Part shown: positions 17,339 to 25,037 of the stretch, in pieces
Layout: each line of letters starts with the position of its first letter
Numbering within the stretch: position 1 is the stretch's first letter
From: Marseilla massiliensis
GTDB lineage: Bacteria; Bacteroidota; Bacteroidia; Bacteroidales; Bacteroidaceae
Direction of reading: 5' to 3'
NCBI RefSeq assembly: GCF_016899955.1
Contig: NZ_JACJJL010000001.1
Location: forward strand, 62,001 to 126,000
DNA length: 64,000 bases
Notes under the pieces: generated by a model
Seen by the model: only the letters and a program-made list of their open reading frames with translations
Database searches by the model: none
What the model was told of the DNA's origin: nothing
Program-made: the position numbers and the translations under genes

Positions 17339-18324
17339 TGCAAACCACGTTTCTCACCCCCGGCACACCGCTGCCGCCCCCCTGCGCCGCCACGATAGGG
17401 TTCTTCGACGGTGTGCACAGGGGCCACCGCTACCTCATATCCCACGTCATCGACGTGGCTGGGGCCAAGGGGCTTGAGCCTGCCGTGGTCACATTCGACA
17501 ACCACCCGCGCCAGGTGCTGCACTCCGACTACCGCCCCGCCCTGCTCAGCACGCCGGCCGAGAAGCTGGCGCTGCTCGGGCAGACGGGAGCCGCGCGGTG
17601 CTTTGTGCTCCATTTCGACTCGCGCATGGCCGCGCTGCCGGCCAGGCAGTTCATCGAAGACGTGCTGCTCGGGCAACTCAACGTGCGCCACCTGGTAATA
17701 GGCTACGACAACCGCTTCGGCCACGACCGCGCCGAAGGCTTCGACGACTACCGCCGCTACGGCCGCGCCGTAGGCATCGACGTTGAGCAGTGGCAGCCCC
17801 TCGAGGTGGGGGGCGTGCGTGTAAGCTCGTCGGTGGTGCGCTCGCTGCTGCTGGCCGGCGAGGTCGACATGGCCTCCCGCTGCCTGGGCTACCACTACAC
17901 CGTGAGCGGCACCGTGGCCCACGGGCGTCATGTTGGCACGTCGCTTGGGTTCCCCACGGCCAACATAGTGCCCGACGACCCCCTCAAGCTGGTGCCTGCG
18001 GCGGGCGTCTATGCCGTAGAGGCCTCCATCGAGGGCGAGGAGCGTCCGTTGCCGGCAATGCTCAACATCGGCACCTGCCCAACGTTCGACGGCACCGCCA
18101 CCACCATCGAAGCCCACGTGCTCGACTACTCGGCCGACCTCTACGGGCGCCGCATGGGCATAGCCTTCGTCAAAAGGCTGCGCGACGAGCGCAAGTTCCG
18201 CACACCGGCCGAGCTCGCCTCACAGCTCCGCCATGACATAGGCCACACCCGCGAAGCCCTGGCAGCCTCCCAAAGCTCCCAGCCCTCCCAGTCCTCCCAG
18301 TCCTCCCAGAACTCCCAAAAATAA
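17335..18324 (+). CDS. ribF: Bifunctional riboflavin kinase / FAD synthetase
   Basis: 329 residues from the ATG at 17335, which overlaps the stop of the ATPase gene. The N-terminal nucleotidyltransferase domain shows TIGFFDGVHRGHRYL, YDNRFGHDR and SSVVRSLL. The C-terminal kinase domain shows the GFPTANI motif and ends in the usual FVKRLRDERKF region. It converts riboflavin to FMN and then FAD. Unusual: the last 18 or so residues are SQ(S/P/N) triplets, because the CTCCCAG repeat array at 18267-18320 has become part of the coding sequence before the stop. Confidence 0.95.
   Translation: MMQTTFLTPGTPLPPPCAATIGFFDGVHRGHRYLISHVIDVAGAKGLEPAVVTFDNHPRQVLHSDYRPALLSTPAEKLALLGQTGAARCFVLHFDSRMAALPARQFIEDVLLGQLNVRHLVIGYDNRFGHDRAEGFDDYRRYGRAVGIDVEQWQPLEVGGVRVSSSVVRSLLLAGEVDMASRCLGYHYTVSGTVAHGRHVGTSLGFPTANIVPDDPLKLVPAAGVYAVEASIEGEERPLPAMLNIGTCPTFDGTATTIEAHVLDYSADLYGRRMGIAFVKRLRDERKFRTPAELASQLRHDIGHTREALAASQSSQPSQSSQSSQNSQK
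18267..18320 (+). repeat. CTCCCAG array A1, six 9-base units, inside the ribF 3' end
   Basis: Six strict 9-base units of the form CTCCCAGNN (or CTCCCAANN). As 9 is a multiple of three the ribF frame stays open, and each unit adds one Ser-Gln-X triplet. The stop follows directly. Confidence 0.85.
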
Positions 18325-18338
18325 AAAAGAAGAAAAAA

Positions 18339-19130
18339 ATGAAGAATGCTCTGATATACCTAATAGTTTTCATAGCCATACAGTGCGGCGTCAGCATAGG
18401 CGTGCGCGAAGTGTGGCGCATGGTCACCGGCTCCCCCGACATAACCACTATGATGCTCGTTGTGTCGATGACCCTGTTCAGTGCCATCACCATAGCCATC
18501 TTCCTGCTCGCGCGGTGGTGCGAGGTAGCCCGCAGCTACGTGCGCTCCCGCCCCTGGACGGCACTGGCGTGGTGCGTGGTGGCCTCCGTCGGCGCCGTAA
18601 TTCCGTCCACATGGCTCCAGGAGCAAATGCCCGAGCTGCCCAACTACCTGCTCGACGAGTTCTCCATGCTCATGGGCGACCGCTGGGGCTACCTGGCCAT
18701 AGGCCTGCTCGCCCCAGTGGCCGAAGAGATAGTGTTCCGCGGTGCCATACTGCGCTCGCTGCTCCGCGGCATGCGCAACCACTGGGTGGCCATAGCCATC
18801 TCGGCCGTCATCTTCGCCATCATCCACGGCAACCCGGCCCAGATGCCCCACGCCATGCTCGTGGGCCTGCTGCTCGGCTGGATGTACTACCGCACCGACA
18901 GCCTCGTGCCGGGCGTGGCCTTCCACTGGGCCAACAACACCATAGCCTATGTGCTATACAATGTATTGCCCGCCCCCGACGCCACTCTAATACAGATCTT
19001 CGGCGGCAGCCAGACGCGGGTGCTCATGGCCGTGGGCTTCTCGCTCTGCATACTCGTGCCGGCCATCATCCAGCTCAACCTCAGGCTGAAGAAAGCCGGC
19101 GGCAGCCCCACCCCGACATGGAAGCGCTGA
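18339..19130 (+). CDS. CPBP-family intramembrane metalloprotease
   Basis: 263 residues, polytopic. The family motifs are visible: EEIVFRG (about 128-134; EExxxR), FAIIHGN with the metal-binding His, and FHWANN near the C-terminus. Such proteins (Abi/CAAX-like) are membrane proteases, often of unknown substrate. It lies 14 bases after ribF, probably in the same transcript, and is closed by strong hairpins at 19156-19227. Confidence 0.85.
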   Translation: MKNALIYLIVFIAIQCGVSIGVREVWRMVTGSPDITTMMLVVSMTLFSAITIAIFLLARWCEVARSYVRSRPWTALAWCVVASVGAVIPSTWLQEQMPELPNYLLDEFSMLMGDRWGYLAIGLLAPVAEEIVFRGAILRSLLRGMRNHWVAIAISAVIFAIIHGNPAQMPHAMLVGLLLGWMYYRTDSLVPGVAFHWANNTIAYVLYNVLPAPDATLIQIFGGSQTRVLMAVGFSLCILVPAIIQLNLRLKKAGGSPTPTWKR

Positions 19131-19155
19131 CGCGCGGCCACAGCAGCCTCATCGC

Positions 19156-19227
19156 TTAGCAGGCTGCTGCCTGCTAATAAAATGCATGAGGGCCTGCGGG
19201 ACAATCCCGCAGGCCCTCATGCATTTT
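19156..19227 (+). terminator. Double hairpin terminator
   Basis: A first hairpin, TTAGCAGG/CCTGCTAA (19156-19177), is followed by a perfect 23-base-pair stem (19179-19201 with 19205-19227) with loop CAA, ending GCATTTTATT. It serves the ATPase-ribF-CPBP unit and may also stop the convergent gene at 19266. Confidence 0.75.
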
Positions 19228-19238
19228 ATTGGCCAGTT

Positions 19239-19256
19239 CTCCCAGTCCTCCCAGCC
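19239..19256 (+). repeat. CTCCCAG array A2 (two units plus a part)
   Basis: CTCCCAGTC and CTCCCAGCC, preceded by a partial unit CCAGTT, just after the terminator and 9 bases before the 3' end of the convergent secreted-protein gene. Confidence 0.6.
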
Positions 19257-19265
19257 ATTCTCAAG

Positions 19266-21275
19266 TCACTCTCCCGTTCCAGGAGCTTCGTTATAGCTGA
19301 AAATTATCCTCCTGCCTATAGATATGTCCACCTGGGCGAGCACCTTCAACTCTTTGTTGTAATACCTCTGCTCCACAAAGATGCCGTCGGCACCGCCGAT
19401 TGCCTCAAAGCCCTTTGATGCCAAGAATTGCTCAAAGTCGCCCTTGCTGAAGTTGTCGGCGCTGCACCCAACAATCACCTCTCTGAGCATCGACTTGTCG
19501 TCGGTCAGCACGTATACTATGTCGACCAGCGGCCTCTTGGGCTCGGCCTTGTCAACAGTGAACATGTTGTCCATCCATTCCGACACCTTGTGGCCGGCCG
19601 ACTCCTCGTAGGCGTTGATGGCGGTCATCGGGTCGTCAACGTTGAAGCACAACAGCGGCAGGAAGTAGCCGTTCTCGTCTTTTTCAAACACCTGGCCGCC
19701 GCCGGTGCCCGGGCCGTCGTCTTTGTTTTTCTTAAACTCCATCAGCCCGCTGTCGTTGAACACAGTCAGCGCAACCTTGCCTGCCTTGTCGCGGTAAACG
19801 GTGGCAAACATGTCGGAAGAAACTTGCTCAAAACCGGCATCGCGCAACATGGCCGCAAACTCGCCGGTGAGCAATATGTCCTTCGACGAGGCAAACTGCC
19901 TGACCACTGTGAGCCTGTCGCCCACAAACTCGTAGACGGCACGGGCAAACTCCGACTTGCCTGTGAATGTGAATACGTAAGTGCCCAGCGAACTGCCCTC
20001 CTCGCGCTTGCTGCCGCGCCTGCCCTCGTATACGAGCACGTCTCTCACCGAGGCCTCGAAGTTGAGCAGCGGCATGGTGTAGCCCGACGTCGACAGGCGC
20101 GTCGAGGTGAAGGTCATGGTGGCATACCTGCCGTTGTTGTCGTCGGCAGACCTCACTTCAAGCCTTATCTCCCTGGCCTTGTTGTAGTAAACGTTGCTTT
20201 CGCTGTCAGAGTCTTCAAAGCCGTTGTCCGACAGGAACTTCCTGAACGACGTGTTGTCGGGGCTCAGTATGCCTTCCTTGTCTTTCTCAAACTCCTCCAC
20301 TATCGACATCAGACTGTAGTCGCCTTCCGCCAGCTGGTACTTTCGCGACACATGGGTGCCGTCGCCAAACCTCACCACGAAGCTCTCGCCCAGGGCCGAC
20401 GTCTCGCCGTAGGTCTCAACCGTGTTGCCGAGGCCCTCTTCGTAAGCCTTTATGTGGGCGGCGGGCTCTGCCACGCCAAAAGCATCCAGGTCGGGGCTCT
20501 GCAGGTCGTAGGCCACATCCTCGGCCTTGGGCAAAAACTTCATCTGCGCGTAAACGTTATCGTCGCTGTGCCTCCAGGCTGTCACCTCGAGCTGCACGGG
20601 CATGCCTTCCTTGTTGAACACAAACACGTCGCCATCGCTCTCGAGCGCCTTCCATCCGTTGGCGGCGGCCAGTTCCTCGAAGTTTTTGTTAAGCCCCCAG
20701 TCGTAGCTGTCGGCAATGGGGTAGATGGCATAGGTCAGCGGCCTGAACAGCAGCGAGGCCAGCTTCACCGCCTTTGTCTCTATGTCCACCAGGTAATACC
20801 TGTATGGGTTCTGCGGGTCGGTGGTCTCATAAAACATTATCGACGAGTTGTAGTAGCTCAGTATCCCCTCGTATATAGCCTCGATGTCCTGCATGCGCTT
20901 GCTGCCGAGCTGCTTCTCCCTCGAGTCTACCTCGCTCATAGGCATCTGCCCAATGCCGCGGCAGATGGTCTCGGTGTCCGGCCACGAGGCAAACGTCGGG
21001 AACGCCGTGGCTTTGCCCGACGACACCACAGCCTGGCTTATGTTTATCCTCTCGAGGCTCTTGCCCGTGGCCAGAGCCCTGAGGTAATCGATGTCTGAAT
21101 AGTCTATCAGGCCCTCCACCGACAACGAGCTTATGCCGTCGGCCACGGCCCCCACCTTCTCCTCCAGCTCACCGGGCCGGTCGGTGGCCACCATCAATTC
21201 CTGTGCACTGACATGCAATGCCGCCATGGCCATTGCCACGGCCACGAGCACTCTGTAATATACCTTGCCCATCAT
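19266..21275 (-). CDS. Secreted protein with four repeated domains
   Basis: 669 residues with a signal peptide (cleavage near VSAQ, about residue 24). Residues 30-85 resemble the N-terminal cap of BspA-like proteins (LIDYSDIDYLRALA, INISQAVV). The rest contains a unit of about 50 residues repeated four times, starting FEELAAANGW (about 205), FRKFLSDNGF (about 345), FAAMLRDAGF (about 465) and FEQFLASKGF (about 610), each followed by beta-strand-like sequence. No enzyme motif. It lies 10 bases after a BspA-like gene with a type IX sorting tail, so the two are co-transcribed and probably work together at the cell surface. Confidence 0.7.
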   Translation of the reverse strand: MMGKVYYRVLVAVAMAMAALHVSAQELMVATDRPGELEEKVGAVADGISSLSVEGLIDYSDIDYLRALATGKSLERINISQAVVSSGKATAFPTFASWPDTETICRGIGQMPMSEVDSREKQLGSKRMQDIEAIYEGILSYYNSSIMFYETTDPQNPYRYYLVDIETKAVKLASLLFRPLTYAIYPIADSYDWGLNKNFEELAAANGWKALESDGDVFVFNKEGMPVQLEVTAWRHSDDNVYAQMKFLPKAEDVAYDLQSPDLDAFGVAEPAAHIKAYEEGLGNTVETYGETSALGESFVVRFGDGTHVSRKYQLAEGDYSLMSIVEEFEKDKEGILSPDNTSFRKFLSDNGFEDSDSESNVYYNKAREIRLEVRSADDNNGRYATMTFTSTRLSTSGYTMPLLNFEASVRDVLVYEGRRGSKREEGSSLGTYVFTFTGKSEFARAVYEFVGDRLTVVRQFASSKDILLTGEFAAMLRDAGFEQVSSDMFATVYRDKAGKVALTVFNDSGLMEFKKNKDDGPGTGGGQVFEKDENGYFLPLLCFNVDDPMTAINAYEESAGHKVSEWMDNMFTVDKAEPKRPLVDIVYVLTDDKSMLREVIVGCSADNFSKGDFEQFLASKGFEAIGGADGIFVEQRYYNKELKVLAQVDISIGRRIIFSYNEAPGTGE

Positions 21276-21285
21276 TGTCCTCCTT

Positions 21286-21927
21286 TCATTGCTTTACGGT
21301 TATTTTATACGGCTTTCCGCCCACTGTCACCACATACGTGCCAGCGTCCAGCCTCACTGCGTATGCGCCCATGGCCACGGCAGTGCCGCCGGCCACCAGC
21401 CGTCCCGACATGTCGTAGACCCTGACGTCGCTGCTTTCACGGCCGCCGTTGCTTACAGTCAGCATGCCCCCGGGCCCTGCCGACAAGCCTATGTTGCCGG
21501 CGCCCGCCTGTGCCACTCCCGTGGGGTGCAGCACCACCACCTTGGTGTGGCTGAAGCCCCTGTCGCCCTCAACGCGGGCCTTCACCCCGTCCGTCTGCAC
21601 GGTGATGGTAAGCCCGTCGCGGTCGGGGAAAGCCCCCTCGCCCACGTGGGCTATGTCAAGGCTGTAAATCACCACGCTCTCGAGCCTGTCGCATCCGCTG
21701 AAGGCCCCCGCCCCTATCGACGTGATGTTGTCGGGCAGGATGATCTCCCTCAGCAATGCGGCGCCAGCAAAGGCGTTGTCGGGGATGGCATTGTCCAGCA
21801 TTCCTTCCGGCGAATACTCACGGGCCTGCACAACCCCAATCCCGCGGGTTGTCCTGACAGTGGCCTGGGCGTGCAGCTCTGCGGCTGCCATCGCCCCCAA
21901 GGCAACTAATAGTAACGTCTTTTTCAT
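21286..21927 (-). CDS. BspA-like leucine-rich protein with a type IX secretion tail
   Basis: 213 residues: a signal peptide (MKKTLLLVALGAMAAAELHA), one or two BspA-type leucine-rich units (IPDNAFAGAALLREIILPDN, IGAGAFSGCDRL), and a C-terminal end VRVYDMSGRLVAGG...YKITVKQ typical of the type A sorting domain of the type IX system. It should cross the outer membrane and be attached to the surface. First gene of a two-gene operon. Its probable promoter (22102-22109) lies upstream of a CCTAGG repeat array, so the array is in its 5' leader. Confidence 0.8.
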   Translation of the reverse strand: MKKTLLLVALGAMAAAELHAQATVRTTRGIGVVQAREYSPEGMLDNAIPDNAFAGAALLREIILPDNITSIGAGAFSGCDRLESVVIYSLDIAHVGEGAFPDRDGLTITVQTDGVKARVEGDRGFSHTKVVVLHPTGVAQAGAGNIGLSAGPGGMLTVSNGGRESSDVRVYDMSGRLVAGGTAVAMGAYAVRLDAGTYVVTVGGKPYKITVKQ

Positions 21928-21977
21928 AAACTGTTTATTTAATGTGGTTATTACTGTCTACGAAGGCTCCCAGGCCT

Positions 21978-22085
21978 CCTAAGAGGCCTAAGAGGCCTAG
22001 GCTTCCTAAGATTCCTAGGATGCCTAAGATTCCTAGGATGCCTAGGCTTCTTAGGAGTCCTAGGAGGCCTAGGCAACCTAGGACT
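21978..22085. repeat. CCTAGG array: twelve 9-base units
   Basis: Twelve strict 9-base units, mostly CCTAGGNNN or CCTAAGANN. The palindromic core CCTAGG makes many small self-complementary sites. The array lies between the promoter at 22102-22109 (minus strand) and the BspA-like gene, so it would be transcribed as leader RNA. The same period as the CTCCCAG arrays but a different word. Confidence 0.85.
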
Positions 22086-22101
22086 TCCAAACCTTCATCT
22101 A

Positions 22102-22109
22102 CAAAAATA
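22102..22109 (-). promoter_or_regulatory. -7 box of the BspA-like operon
   Basis: Minus strand TATTTTTG. Predicted start near 22095, giving a leader of about 168 bases that contains the CCTAGG array. Confidence 0.45.
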
Positions 22110-22248
22110 GCTATTTCATCGCTATACTTTGTTAAACTATCCGATTTTAACTTTTAAAAAATCGCATCGCCCGCCCGTCTTGTTTCTATGGCGAACTCCA
22201 TTGTCCGCCATGCCCGGTCCGCCACGGCCGCCCGCTTATCCCGGCACG

Positions 22249-24258
22249 TCACTTTATGGCATACCCGCCCTTGTCTACATACATCATGGCCTTCTTGTCG
22301 TCGGCCACGGCACTGATGTAGCGCTCGTACTCTCGCAGCACGTCGGCAATTATCTCCTCCTGGCTCAGATACTGAATGTCGTTGCCCGAACGCCCGTCGC
22401 TGTAGTAAGTCACCGGGATGTACTGCTTGTTGGTGCTCACGTCGGGCGTGTTCTCCTCGTCGATAAGGTACTCCGATATGCTGCGCCGCTCGGCGGCCAC
22501 GCCATACCTGAAGTTCCATATCCTCTCGTGCCTTATCACAATCTCCACCGACAGGGCCCCGCGGCGCCCCTCGTTCACCTCCACGTCGATGCCCCGGCCA
22601 GCAAACTCGGCGGCGAGCTCGGCGAAGGCCGGCCTCACCTTCTGGCTGAAAAAGCGCTGTATGTCGGTTTTCTGCGAGAAGGTGAGTATCTGCGTCAGGC
22701 GCTCCCGCCAGTGGCTGCCGTCCCAGTTGCGGCTGCCGTAGGGCAGGTTTGAGCTGTGGTAGAGCATGTCGGTGTGCAGGGCCCTCACCAGGCAGAAGCA
22801 CAGCACCAGCATTATCAGGCCGAAGGGCAGCGCCATCACGAGCGTCATCGTCTGCAGCGAACGCAACCCTCCGGCGTATAGCAGCGCCATGGATATCAGC
22901 GCCAGCAGCAATCCCCAGAAGGCGTTCTGCCACTTGGGCGAGTTGGGCGCGTTGCCCGACGAGATGCTGTTCATCACGAGAATGCCCGAGTCGGCCGACG
23001 TGACGAAGAACACGGCTATCATGACTATGCCCAGCACACACAGCGCCCCGGCCATGGGAAACTGGCCGAAGAAGCTGAAGAGCAGTATGTCGGGCTGGTC
23101 GGCCAGGGCCGAGAGGGCCCCTCCGGCCACGTGGCTGTCTATGTGGATGGCCCCGGCGCCGAACACCGTCATCCACATGAACACAAAGAGCGACGGCACG
23201 AGCAGCACGGCCACTATGTACTCGCGTATGGTGCGCCCCTTCGATATGCGGGCTATGAACAGCCCCACAAACGGGGCCCAGCTTATCCACCACGCCCAGA
23301 ACATGACGGTCCAGCTGGTAAACCACCCCCGGCCGTCGGTCTCGAAGGCAAACGTGTTGAACGTCAGGCCGGCAAGGCGCTGCACATAGTAGCCCAGGCT
23401 CTCGCTGAAGGCGCTCAGCAGGAAGGTGGTGGGCCCGAGCAGCAGCACGAAGGCCATGAGCAGCACGGCCAGGCACAGGTTGGCCTCGCTGAGCCGCCTC
23501 ACGCCACGGCTCACGCCCGCCACGGCCGAGAGTATGGCCACGGCGCTCACCGCTGCTATGATTGCGCACTGCAGGGCGAAGCTCGTGTGGCCCAGCAGGC
23601 CTATGTGCACCAGCCCGGCGTTGAGCTGCACCACACCGAAGCCCATCGACGTGGCTATGCCGAAAAAGGTGCTCACCAGGGCAAACGTGTCGGCGACGTT
23701 GCCTACCACACCCTTTATGCGCTCGCCCAGCAGGGGGTAGAGGCCGCTGCGTATCGACAGCGGCAGGCGGTAACGGAAGGAAAAGTAGGCCAGTATGAGC
23801 CCCATGAGAGCGAAGATGGCCCAGGCGTGCAGCCCCCAGTGGAAAAACGTGGCCAGCATGGCTTCCTTGGCGGGGTTGGCCACGGTGGGCAGCGACGGAT
23901 GGACGTAGTGCGACATGGGCTCGGCCACGCCGAAATACATGAGACCGATGCCCATGCCGGCGGCAAAGAGCATGGCTATCCATGAGAAGAAGCTGTACTG
24001 GGGCCTTGAGTTATCGGGCCCGAGGCGTATGTTGCCGGCCTTGCCGAAGGCCAGCACCAGCAGGAAGATGAAGAAGAGCGATACGAGCATGGTGTACACC
24101 CAGCTGAACTTGCGGTATACGTACGACTGGACTGCGAGCAGGGCCTGCTCGGTGCGGTCGGGCCACAGGGCGCACAGCAGCGACAGGGCCAGCAGGACCA
24201 GCAGGCCGGGAATGGCCACGGTCCGTGTGAAGGTAGTTTTTTCTTTCAGTATGTTCAT
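22249..24258 (-). CDS. BCCT-family betaine/choline/carnitine transporter
   Basis: 669 residues from the ATG at 24258 (longer frames upstream are GC-driven). Twelve membrane helices are expected. The BCCT signature is clear: GMGIGLMYFGVAEPMSHY, and later the Trp-rich WTVMFWAWWISWAPFVG followed by RISKGRTIRE. It probably imports a trimethylammonium compound coupled to sodium or protons. The C-terminal 160 residues are cytoplasmic and may sense osmotic state. Its promoter box is at 24437-24444, so the leader is about 170 bases. The exact substrate is unknown. Confidence 0.9.
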   Translation of the reverse strand: MNILKEKTTFTRTVAIPGLLVLLALSLLCALWPDRTEQALLAVQSYVYRKFSWVYTMLVSLFFIFLLVLAFGKAGNIRLGPDNSRPQYSFFSWIAMLFAAGMGIGLMYFGVAEPMSHYVHPSLPTVANPAKEAMLATFFHWGLHAWAIFALMGLILAYFSFRYRLPLSIRSGLYPLLGERIKGVVGNVADTFALVSTFFGIATSMGFGVVQLNAGLVHIGLLGHTSFALQCAIIAAVSAVAILSAVAGVSRGVRRLSEANLCLAVLLMAFVLLLGPTTFLLSAFSESLGYYVQRLAGLTFNTFAFETDGRGWFTSWTVMFWAWWISWAPFVGLFIARISKGRTIREYIVAVLLVPSLFVFMWMTVFGAGAIHIDSHVAGGALSALADQPDILLFSFFGQFPMAGALCVLGIVMIAVFFVTSADSGILVMNSISSGNAPNSPKWQNAFWGLLLALISMALLYAGGLRSLQTMTLVMALPFGLIMLVLCFCLVRALHTDMLYHSSNLPYGSRNWDGSHWRERLTQILTFSQKTDIQRFFSQKVRPAFAELAAEFAGRGIDVEVNEGRRGALSVEIVIRHERIWNFRYGVAAERRSISEYLIDEENTPDVSTNKQYIPVTYYSDGRSGNDIQYLSQEEIIADVLREYERYISAVADDKKAMMYVDKGGYAIK

Positions 24259-24436
24259 TGCATCGATAATGGGTTGACCCCCATGCCCCAAAGGGGCGCG
24301 GGCGCAAGCCGCAAGAGGGATGGCGCCGGGGGCGGCCTCGGGCCGCGGGCAGGGAACGGCGGCGGAAGGCTCTCGGTGAGAAAATGCGCGGCAGCCATAC
24401 AACACAGCCCCTGCCATGGTTGCCGCACGCTTTATG

Positions 24437-24444
24437 CAAAAATA
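24437..24444 (-). promoter_or_regulatory. -7 box of the BCCT gene
   Basis: Minus strand TATTTTTGC matches TAnnTTTG. Confidence 0.45.
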
Positions 24445-24574
24445 CAGAAAAAATGCGAAAAACGGGACGGCAACATGCCATCTTCCGACAAACAGGCACA
24501 AAGCCACACCATAACGGCCACGCCCCATAGCCCCGCGGCGATAGCTTTATGAATATCCGCATGCTGCCAAATGT

Positions 24575-24936
24575 GAGGAGGAAGAAGACTTTTTCAGGAG
24601 GTAGAAGACATTTTCAGGAGGTAGAAGGAGTTAGAAGGAGGAAGAGGGAGGTAGAGGACATTTGCTGGAGTTAAGGCTTTTTCAGGAGTTAGAAGGAGGA
24701 AGAAGAAGGAAGAAGGAAGAAGGAAGAAGGAGTTAGAGGACATATTAGTGTATGCAAGTAGCCAAGTAGTTATAGGTAGCTGACGGTTGTTAGGCTTCCT
24801 CTTGCTGTAGCCCGGAGTCGGCAGACAGCGGTTTTAGCGGGTAATTCCTCTAACTCCTTCTTCCTCCAGCAAATGTCCTCTACCTCCCTCTTCCTCCTTC
24901 TAACTCCTTCTAACTCCTTCTAACTCCTGAAAATGT
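24575..24936. repeat. GGAGTT-family inverted-repeat locus B1
   Basis: The left half is built of GGAGTTAGAA, GGAGGAAGA and GACATTTTCA words; the right half is its inverted counterpart. 24627-24670 and 24864-24907 are perfect inverted copies over 44 bases. Outside this the right arm has one extra 10-base unit, showing copy-number change. Together with 24259-24574 (BCCT leader and GC-rich spacer) this fills the 780-base space between divergent genes. Confidence 0.85.
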
Positions 24937-24976
24937 TTTTTTTGCCCGCCGGCTTGGCCATTTCGGCAAAAAAGGC

Positions 24977-24984
24977 TATATTTG
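24977..24984 (+). promoter_or_regulatory. -7 box of the MG2/plug-like gene
   Basis: TATATTTG, about 53 bases before the start codon, right of the B1 repeat locus. Confidence 0.5.
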
Positions 24985-25037
24985 TGGCACCCAAGCCTTT
25001 GGCTGGGGCAAAGACGAAAACCTAACAACCATACGCA

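Noticed and set aside
15662..18117. Very long minus-strand reading frames opposite the P-ATPase and ribF
   Set aside because: They are open only because of high GC at third codon positions; the + strand frames have clear family motifs.
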